DNA of 6,229 bases from JBFKPQ01 sp041628225. Lineage in GTDB: Bacteria > Actinomycetota > Acidimicrobiia > Spongiisociales > JAENVV01. Of this stretch, positions 1-4,963 are shown piece by piece. A model generated the notes under the pieces. That model was not told the origin of the DNA, searched no databases, and saw only the letters and a list, made by a program, of their open reading frames with translations. The position numbers were made by a program, and so were the translations under genes. The stretch's first letter is position 1, and every line of letters begins with the position of its first letter. Location of the stretch: contig JBFKPQ010000142.1 of the NCBI GenBank assembly GCA_041628225.1, positions 1 through 6,229 on the forward strand, read 5' to 3'.

Positions 1-428
1 CGCACCGACTGCTCCGAATGCAGCCACTCGCCCTCCACGTACGGCGACAGGGCATCTTCGCCGGTGTGCCCGAAGGGCGAATGGCCCACGTCGTGACCCA
101 GGCAAATGGCTTCGGTCAGGTCCTCGTTGAGGCCGAGCGCGGCGGCCATCGACCTGCCGATCTGCGTGACCTGCAGCGTGTGGGTGAGTCGGGTGACGAA
201 ATGGTCGCCCTCCGGGTTCATGAACACCTGCGTCTTGTGCTTCAGCCTGCGGAACGCCTTCGAATGCAGGATGCGATCCCGGTCGCGCTGAAAGACGGTG
301 CGATACGGGTCGTCGTCCTCGGTGACCGCTCGGCCCTGAGACTTCGACGAAAGCGTGGCGGCCGGGGCCAGCAGCTGCCCCTCCAGCTCTTCCCGCTCGG
401 AGCGAGTCCGTCGAATCATCGACGACAT
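1..428 (-). CDS. dgt: Deoxyguanosinetriphosphate triphosphohydrolase-like protein, N-terminal part (runs off left edge)
   Basis: Cytosolic HD-superfamily enzyme expected to hydrolyse dGTP or other dNTPs to the deoxynucleoside and triphosphate, helping set dNTP pools. The window holds the first 142 codons plus two bases; the rest lies beyond the left edge. Residues 47-68 carry the conserved FQRDRDRILHSKAFRRLKHK block of the dGTPase family. His83 (in RLTHTLQV) and His112-Asp113 (in LGHDVGHSPFGH) are the first three metal ligands of the HD site; the last Asp is not in view. ATG 428 shares its A with the phnE stop (TGATG), and no Shine-Dalgarno sequence precedes it, so translation probably depends on reinitiation after phnE. 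An in-frame ATG at 419 is the alternative start. In many actinobacteria dgt precedes dnaG, which cannot be checked here. The family call is firm; substrate preference is not determinable from sequence. Confidence 0.93.
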   Translation of the reverse strand, partial: MSSMIRRTRSEREELEGQLLAPAATLSSKSQGRAVTEDDDPYRTVFQRDRDRILHSKAFRRLKHKTQVFMNPEGDHFVTRLTHTLQVTQIGRSMAAALGLNEDLTEAICLGHDVGHSPFGHTGEDALSPYVEGEWLHSEQSV

Positions 429-2710
429 CAGACGAGACGTTCGCGCAGGCGAGCCGAGATGTAGTCCATCGAGGCCACGACAATGGCGATGGCCAGCATC
501 TGCGCGGCGGCCTTCCGGTAGTTCAGCAGGTTGATGTTCTGTTGGAGCAGGAAGCCGATACCGCCGCCACCCACGAAGCCGATGATCGTCGACATGCGGA
601 CGTTGATGTCCCAGCGGTACATGGTGAAAGAGATGTACGGCGGCACGATCTGAGGTACGACCGCGTACACGACCGTCTGGAGGCGAGTGGCGCCGGTCGC
701 ACGGACGGCCTCGAGGGGCCCGGCGTCGATCGACTCCACCTGCTCCGAGTACAGCTTCGCAAGCGCCGCGGTGGTGTGGAGCGCCAACGCGAGCGAACCG
801 GCGAACGGGCCGAAACCGACCCACACGACGAACACGATGCCCATCACGAGCGGTTCGATGGAGCGAAGCCCGTTGAACGTCGTCCGGGCGATGTAGTAGA
901 TGACCAGGCCGATGCCGATCGAGTCTTTTCGATAGGCGCGAACTCCGATGTACAGGCCGATCAGCGCGCCGGCAACGACGGGAATGGTCACTGCCGATCT
1001 CACCGTCTCGAACTGATAGAACCAATTGACCAGCTGGCCGATGAGATAGCCCCAGACGGCGCCCGCGATGGTGAGCAGTGCGATACGGAGGATACGGATG
1101 GTTCCCATCGGGATGCGGTTGCGCAGCCCGTAGCCGATCTTGTTGGCCAGGTTCGCGAAAATCCCGGCGCCCACTAGCGCTCCGATCACGACCATGCCGA
1201 TGTCGATGATCTCGCCGACGCTGGCAGAGAACCGGCCCATGAAGGCGAAGGCGCCCAGCCGGTCCTCGAGCCAACCTCCAAAGATCTGGGTGATGCGCGA
1301 GAGGAAAACGAGCGACCCGAACCCGCCGACGACGGCCAGCAACAGGTACCCGTACCGCTTCAGCATGTCGGTGGTCGACGCTTCGCCTCGCTCGGGCTTC
1401 TCGACGGCGCGCCGTGTGAGCCACAGCGTCGCCGCGGGAAGGACGATGAGGAAGAGCAGGCCCAGCCAGGCGTTGCGGTCGGCCAACTCACCCAAGTCTC
1501 GAGCCCGGATGGCGATCCAGGCGCCGAGGCCCGCCCCGGCGGGGATCGCCACGAGCACGAGCGACAGGTTCGTCACGGTCGTCGAGATGTCTCGCATGAG
1601 GTTGCGAGCCGCCAAGAAGCTCAAGGGGACTGCGAGGATCGTGCCGGCCGTCGTGGCGAGCAATGCCAAAAACACGGTTTCGACGATCTTGTCCCAGGTC
1701 TCCAAGGCGTTCTCTGACAGCCGTGGCGACGGCGCGAACAGATCGCCCATCGTGGTGGCCGTGAAGCGCGTGTTCTCGGTGTCGTCGTAGACGGCCACTT
1801 CCCAGTCGGCCAGTTCCGACCCTGCCGGTGCAGCCACCGTGATCGTCCACGGTTCCTCCACAAGGTCGAACGAGGAGATGAAGATGTCGGCGCCGTCGCC
1901 GGTGGCGTCTTCCGTGAACTGCTGGGTTGGCGAAGTACCGATGTCGAACGACAACGATCCCTTCGCGGGGCCAGAGCCTGGCACGAGCTCGCTGCCGAGA
2001 CTGAGCAGTTGTTGGAGGTCGCCGCCGCCGTCGATCAGCGCCACCAGACCCGGGCTGCCCACCCTGCCCTGGCGTACCTCGACCTGGAGCATGCCGGACT
2101 CGGGTACCACTCCCAGGTCCTCGACGCCGTTGTTGTTGGTGTCGTTCCACACGTCCACCCGATCGGTCCACGTGCCGACCCGCACCTTGGTGACGGCCTG
2201 TATCGCTTGCGGTTCGTCCGACTCGCGATCGGGGATTTCGGCCGTGGTGGTGAAATGCCCTTCGGCATCGGTTTCGAAACGGGCGAGCGGCAAGCTGATG
2301 GCGAACTCGGAGTTCGGGATGAAGTCGAGACCGGCCGAGGCATTGGGTTCGAAACCGAAGCCTTCGATGGTCACGGTGTCGCCCGGTGCCGCGCAGGAAG
2401 GCGTGACCACCAGGTAGGTGTTCCCCTCGGGTTCCGGTGTGGCGGGATCGGTTCCGCACGGCACCGAGATGGGGACCATGACGGTCACCTCGTCGAAGTC
2501 GTACGTGGTCAGGTCGGGACGCGCCAAGGCACGGAGGATGCGATAGAGCTGCTCGCGACGGTCCTCGTTGCGAACCTGACCGAGGTCGACGTCGGTGGTC
2601 TCGAAGCCGAAACCGTACACCACGAGCGCGACGATGATCGCCAGGCCGAGCGTCAGCCAGCGGCGCATCCGCCGCTGGTCGTTCTCCGGAGGTTCGGTGA
2701 CGTCAGCCAA
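428..2710 (-). CDS. phnE: Enlarged phosphonate-type ABC transporter permease with extracytoplasmic domain
   Basis: Inner-membrane permease of the phosphonate/phosphite importer class, expected to pass substrate from PhnD using ATP hydrolysis by PhnC. The chosen TTG start at 2710 has AGGAGG nine bases upstream and gives 760 residues. An in-frame ATG at 2752 (774 residues) has no ribosome site and overlaps phnC by 50 bp. Typical PhnE has about 260-290 residues. Order seen (numbered from TTG): a membrane anchor 16-36; an extracytoplasmic region about 37-335 with a TIG/IPT-like section (85-160, APGDTVTIEGFGFEPN, then DAEGHFTTTAEIP) and a DxNxNGxxD loop at 190-198; the first permease segment 336-372 (LAVPLSFLAARNL); about six extra membrane segments at 373-598; then the main PhnE core from 599. 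The core holds the EAA loop at 667-686 (EAVRATGA...VVP), which contacts the ATPase, and the YRWDINVR and VGGGGIGF motifs. The TTG overlaps the phnC stop by 8 bp. The transporter family is certain; the ligand is inferred. Confidence 0.94.
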   Translation of the reverse strand: MADVTEPPENDQRRMRRWLTLGLAIIVALVVYGFGFETTDVDLGQVRNEDRREQLYRILRALARPDLTTYDFDEVTVMVPISVPCGTDPATPEPEGNTYLVVTPSCAAPGDTVTIEGFGFEPNASAGLDFIPNSEFAISLPLARFETDAEGHFTTTAEIPDRESDEPQAIQAVTKVRVGTWTDRVDVWNDTNNNGVEDLGVVPESGMLQVEVRQGRVGSPGLVALIDGGGDLQQLLSLGSELVPGSGPAKGSLSFDIGTSPTQQFTEDATGDGADIFISSFDLVEEPWTITVAAPAGSELADWEVAVYDDTENTRFTATTMGDLFAPSPRLSENALETWDKIVETVFLALLATTAGTILAVPLSFLAARNLMRDISTTVTNLSLVLVAIPAGAGLGAWIAIRARDLGELADRNAWLGLLFLIVLPAATLWLTRRAVEKPERGEASTTDMLKRYGYLLLAVVGGFGSLVFLSRITQIFGGWLEDRLGAFAFMGRFSASVGEIIDIGMVVIGALVGAGIFANLANKIGYGLRNRIPMGTIRILRIALLTIAGAVWGYLIGQLVNWFYQFETVRSAVTIPVVAGALIGLYIGVRAYRKDSIGIGLVIYYIARTTFNGLRSIEPLVMGIVFVVWVGFGPFAGSLALALHTTAALAKLYSEQVESIDAGPLEAVRATGATRLQTVVYAVVPQIVPPYISFTMYRWDINVRMSTIIGFVGGGGIGFLLQQNINLLNYRKAAAQMLAIAIVVASMDYISARLRERLV

Positions 2711-3455
2711 CGCGCTCGGCCTCCTGCCCGTAGATCGCCTCGAACTGGGCATCGTCGATCTGTTCGGGCGTTCCCTCGAACACGAGCTTGCCTTCGTTGA
2801 GCGCGATCACGTGGTCGGAGTAGCGGTGCACGAGGTCGAGGAAGTGGAGGGAGCACATCACCGTGACACCGTCCTCGGAGTTGATCGACTCCAGGTACTG
2901 CATGATTGAATGCGCCAGCACCGGATCGAGGGATGCAACCGGCTCGTCGGCGAGGATCAGATCGGGCGACTGCATCATGGCCCGGGCGATCCCCACCCTC
3001 TGTTGCTGGCCACCGGACAGTTCGTCGGCGCGGGCGTTGGCCTTTTCCTGGAGCCCGACCCGCTCGAGTTGGCGCATCGCCCGCTCGAGGTCGTCCTTCG
3101 AAAAGCGGTTGACGAGGCTCAATGCCGGGTTTGTGTAGCCGAGTCGGCCGGCCAACACGTTCGTGAGGACCTTGGAACGCTCGACGAGGTTGAAGTGCTG
3201 GAACACCATGGCGATCCGACGTCGAATCCGACGGAGATCCTCTTGCGATGCCTTGGTGATGTCGACGCCATCCCACGTGATGCGACCTTCAGTGGGTTCG
3301 ATGAGTCGGTTGATACAGCGCAGCAGCGTCGACTTGCCGGATCCGGAAAGTCCGATGACCGCCAGGAAACGACCGTCGGGGACTTCGAAACTGACGTCTT
3401 CGAGGGCGAGGACACCACCGTCGTAGATCTTCGTGAGGTGTTCGACCTTCAGCAC
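2703..3455 (-). CDS. phnC: Phosphonate-type ABC transporter ATP-binding protein
   Basis: Cytoplasmic ATPase that would drive import through PhnE. The GTG start at 3455 gives 250 residues, beginning MLKVEHLTKIY as in most PhnC proteins, with GGTAGGGA ending seven bases upstream. An in-frame upstream start at 3527 would add 24 residues without family similarity. All ABC motifs are intact: Walker A GLSGSGKST at 35-43, Q-loop Gln86 in MVFQHFNLVERSKVLTNVLAGRLG, signature LSGGQQQR at 146-153, Walker B LILADEP at 166-172 with catalytic Glu171, D-loop SLD at 175-177 and switch His204. The run FQxFNLVER...VLAGRLG is characteristic of PhnC rather than of other importer ATPases. The gene follows phnD after a hairpin-bearing gap and overlaps phnE by 8 bp, which implies coupled translation of ATPase and permease. 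Length and motifs are normal, with no sign of decay. Confidence 0.97.
   Translation of the reverse strand: MLKVEHLTKIYDGGVLALEDVSFEVPDGRFLAVIGLSGSGKSTLLRCINRLIEPTEGRITWDGVDITKASQEDLRRIRRRIAMVFQHFNLVERSKVLTNVLAGRLGYTNPALSLVNRFSKDDLERAMRQLERVGLQEKANARADELSGGQQQRVGIARAMMQSPDLILADEPVASLDPVLAHSIMQYLESINSEDGVTVMCSLHFLDLVHRYSDHVIALNEGKLVFEGTPEQIDDAQFEAIYGQEAERVG
2720..2725 (-). promoter_or_regulatory. Ribosome binding site of phnE (inside phnC)
   Basis: AGGAGG on the minus strand lies within the last codons of phnC, nine bases before TTG 2710. This near-perfect Shine-Dalgarno sequence decides the phnE start in favour of TTG 2710 over ATG 2752, which lies upstream of the site and has none of its own. 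Confidence 0.75.
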
Positions 3456-3540
3456 GCGGCGATCCCTACCTGTTGCTGCCCAGCGTCCACCCGCATATTC
3501 AAGCCGCTCACCGTCGGTTCCGCCCAATCCGGCAGACGCG

Positions 3541-3568
3541 GAGAGGGGCGGCCGGAGCCGCCCCTCTC
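3541..3568 (-). terminator. Perfect 12-bp hairpin after phnD: attenuator, partial terminator or mRNA stabiliser
   Basis: GAGAGGGGCGGC (3541-3552) and GCCGCCCCTCTC (3557-3568) are exact inverted copies around a four-base loop. Read on the minus strand the loop is UCCG closed by C-G, a member of the very stable UNCG tetraloop class; on the plus strand it is CGGA, which is not. This points to the phnD transcript as the functional strand. The stem starts 22 bases past the phnD stop codon. No T-run follows, so complete intrinsic termination is doubtful. Partial termination or protection of the phnD mRNA 3' end would both raise PhnD relative to PhnC and PhnE. Confidence 0.8.
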
Positions 3569-3590
3569 GACTACGTCTGAGCGGGATGCT

Positions 3591-4727
3591 CTAGAAGTCT
3601 TCGATCGAGTAGCCGAGCGCCTGCAGCAGGGCACGGATCGAGTCGAACTCGGAGTCGTTGGTCGGTGCGATTCCGCTCCAGCTGTAGGCGTCAAACGCCG
3701 TCGAGAACCCCTCGGGGTCGCTGTCGGCGAAGTCCACCATGGCGGCGATGATCATGTCCTTGACGTCGCCCGGGAAATCCGGACCGAACGCCACGCCGTC
3801 ATTCGGGATCGGATCGGACAGCGTCACGATCTTCACCTTCTGAATGACGTCCGGAGCTTCCTCGCGGATGTTCCGGCGGGCGTCGCGCACCTCGTAGGTG
3901 TCGCAGACGAGGTCTCCCTCACCGAAGGCGCCGTTCTCGGTGGCGTTGATGCCGCACGACGCGACGAGATCGGCGGGGACGTCGGCGTTGTTGGGATCGC
4001 CGTCCCACAGGTTGTTGCGATCGACGTCGATCGGCGGGCTGTAGAACGTCGTGCCGAAGTCGGCCTCGCCGTTGTAGACGGCCCGAGCAACTTCGGTGTG
4101 GCCACCGGCCTCGAACGAGTCGGTGATCTCGATGCCTTCGGCCGTGAAGATGCCGGACGGCACCAGGAAACCCGACGTCGACGTGGCATCCGGGTAGGCC
4201 CACTTCAGGCCGGCCAGGTCGTCGAGCGAGTCGATGTCGGAGTCACGGCCGACGATGAACTGCGTCCAATACACGTCGTAGCCGAAACGAATCGACTTCA
4301 GTTCGATCTCCACTCCACAGAGCTGGTTGGCGAGCACATATCCCTGGGCAGGGATGAAGCCCATCGTGTTCTCGGGCGACGAGCACATCTCTTCGATCGT
4401 GGCGGCGTACGACGAACCGACGCTGACCTCGAATTCGAGGCCGGTGGCATCCGTCAGGGTCTGGTCGAGCAGTTCACCACCGGCGATGATGTCATCGGCC
4501 GACACGGACGGAACGAACAAGACCTGGATCGGGTTCTCAGCGGATCCGACAGCCGGGGCCATCGCTTCGGTCGTCGTGGTGACCATCGCTTCTGTTGTCG
4601 TGGGGGCGGGTGCCGCCGTCGTAGCCGGCGTGGTGTCTGCGACCGTGGTATCGGCCGTATCACCGCCACACGCTGCGAGTACGAGCGTGAGGGCCGCCAG
4701 CAGGCTCACCCATGTTCGAGTCTTCAT
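3591..4727 (-). CDS. phnD: Phosphate/phosphite/phosphonate ABC transporter substrate-binding lipoprotein
   Basis: Membrane-anchored binding protein that would capture a phosphorus compound outside the cell and deliver it to PhnE. ATG 4727 gives 378 residues; AAGGAG lies 12 bases upstream. A GTG at 4757 in frame would add ten residues ahead of the signal peptide and is less likely. A signal peptide (KTR, then a hydrophobic stretch) ends in the lipobox LAAC, so Cys20 should be lipidated. Residues 21-60 form a Thr/Ala-rich tether with two TTTEAM units. The binding domain follows from about 66. Family marks include ATSTSGFLVPSG (181-192), where the Ser-Thr-Ser loop of PhnD-like proteins binds the phosphonate oxygens, GTTFYSP (225-231), and KVKIVTLSDPIPND (297-310). 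Residues 232-280 form an extra Asp/Asn-rich loop with Cys258 and Cys275; another possible Cys pair is Cys115/Cys137. First gene of the operon, with a hairpin directly downstream. The family is clear; the ligand is not known. Confidence 0.95.
   Translation of the reverse strand: MKTRTWVSLLAALTLVLAACGGDTADTTVADTTPATTAAPAPTTTEAMVTTTTEAMAPAVGSAENPIQVLFVPSVSADDIIAGGELLDQTLTDATGLEFEVSVGSSYAATIEEMCSSPENTMGFIPAQGYVLANQLCGVEIELKSIRFGYDVYWTQFIVGRDSDIDSLDDLAGLKWAYPDATSTSGFLVPSGIFTAEGIEITDSFEAGGHTEVARAVYNGEADFGTTFYSPPIDVDRNNLWDGDPNNADVPADLVASCGINATENGAFGEGDLVCDTYEVRDARRNIREEAPDVIQKVKIVTLSDPIPNDGVAFGPDFPGDVKDMIIAAMVDFADSDPEGFSTAFDAYSWSGIAPTNDSEFDSIRALLQALGYSIEDF
4559..4603 (-). repeat. Imperfect two-copy repeat in the phnD tether region
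   Basis: Positions 4559-4579 and 4583-4603 match at 19 of 21 bases with a 24-bp period. They encode the two TTTEAM units of the Thr-rich tether that follows the lipidated Cys of PhnD. This looks like a local duplication that lengthened the flexible linker. Confidence 0.75.
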
Positions 4728-4739
4728 GGTTCTTACGAT

Positions 4740-4745
4740 CTCCTT
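4740..4745 (-). promoter_or_regulatory. Ribosome binding site of phnD
   Basis: AAGGAG on the minus strand lies 12 bases before ATG 4727, a slightly long spacing. It supports this start over GTG 4757, which lies upstream of the site. Confidence 0.6.
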
Positions 4746-4786
4746 CTCGGCGATCACCGGGGGTGTCCCGGCCGCCGACCAGGCTA

Positions 4787-4821
4787 GCGCCCGAGAGGGC
4801 GCCCGCGTCCATCCGGACGGG
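4787..4821 (-). other. Two adjacent small hairpins upstream of phnD
   Basis: The first is a perfect 6-bp stem, GCGCCC (4787-4792) with GGGCGC (4797-4802), loop of four. The second spans 4803-4821, with seven pairs, one bulged G on the plus strand at 4805, and a four-base loop. They lie between the candidate PHO box and the phnD ribosome site. If transcription of phnD begins upstream of them they form its leader RNA; otherwise they may be operator palindromes. No known riboswitch class was recognised. Confidence 0.3.
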
Positions 4822-4822
4822 C

Positions 4823-4844
4823 GGTCACACGGCGATCACATCCG
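4823..4844 (+). promoter_or_regulatory. Candidate PHO-box-like direct repeat in the phnD/protease divergent region
   Basis: Two adjacent 11-bp units, GGTCACACGGC (4823-4833) and GATCACATCCG (4834-4844), share G-TCACA in the same place. Actinobacterial PhoP/RegX3-type response regulators bind direct repeats with 11-bp spacing built on GTTCACC- or TCACA-like cores, so the form fits. A further GATCACC occurs at 4752-4758. The site is about 95 bp upstream of the phnD start, a plausible activator position, and also about 120 bp upstream of the divergent protease start. With only two units and a short core this is suggestive and could arise by chance in GC-rich DNA. Confidence 0.35.
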
Positions 4845-4951
4845 GCACCCTGCGTGAGGTTGGAAAGGACTAGTCACCTCGGTTGCTCCAACATTGGTTC
4901 GCGAGCTTTTCTGGAGATCGTCGATACCGCCTCATCGGACAACGACCGGCT

Positions 4952-4956
4952 GGGAG
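4952..4956 (+). promoter_or_regulatory. Ribosome binding site of the S8 protease gene
   Basis: GGGAG lies seven bases before ATG 4964, an ideal spacing. The frame agrees with the downstream catalytic motifs and with a signal peptide at the very N-terminus. Confidence 0.7.
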
Positions 4957-4963
4957 ACCCGTC

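Noticed and set aside
1..428. dgt as an anti-phage dNTP-depleting enzyme
   Set aside because: Some dGTPases act in phage defence, but this one has the ordinary housekeeping family sequence and no defence genes beside it.
18..464. Open frame on the plus strand at the left edge
   Set aside because: The minus strand encodes the dGTPase HD motifs across the same bases; the plus-strand product has no family features.
3456..3527. N-terminal extension of PhnC to the start at 3527
   Set aside because: The 24 extra residues do not resemble PhnC N-termini, and GTG 3455 has a suitable ribosome site and gives the standard MLKVEHLTK beginning.
3490..3530. Possible internal promoter upstream of phnC, with TTGAAT as a -10 element
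   Set aside because: No acceptable -35 sequence lies at 16-18 bp spacing, and the match is within chance.
2910..4787. Long open frame of about 625 codons on the plus strand
   Set aside because: It runs antisense through phnD and half of phnC, whose motifs are intact on the other strand. Its product is Arg/Gly/Val-rich with no recognisable fold, as expected of a shadow frame in GC-rich DNA.
4783..4788. TAGCCT on the minus strand as a -10 element for phnD
   Set aside because: A weak -10 with only a poor TGGACG partner at 19 bp spacing; not enough to call a promoter.
4859..4891. GTTGGA and TCCAAC inverted repeat upstream of the protease
   Set aside because: Only six pairs across a 21-base loop, with no link to a known operator; likely chance.
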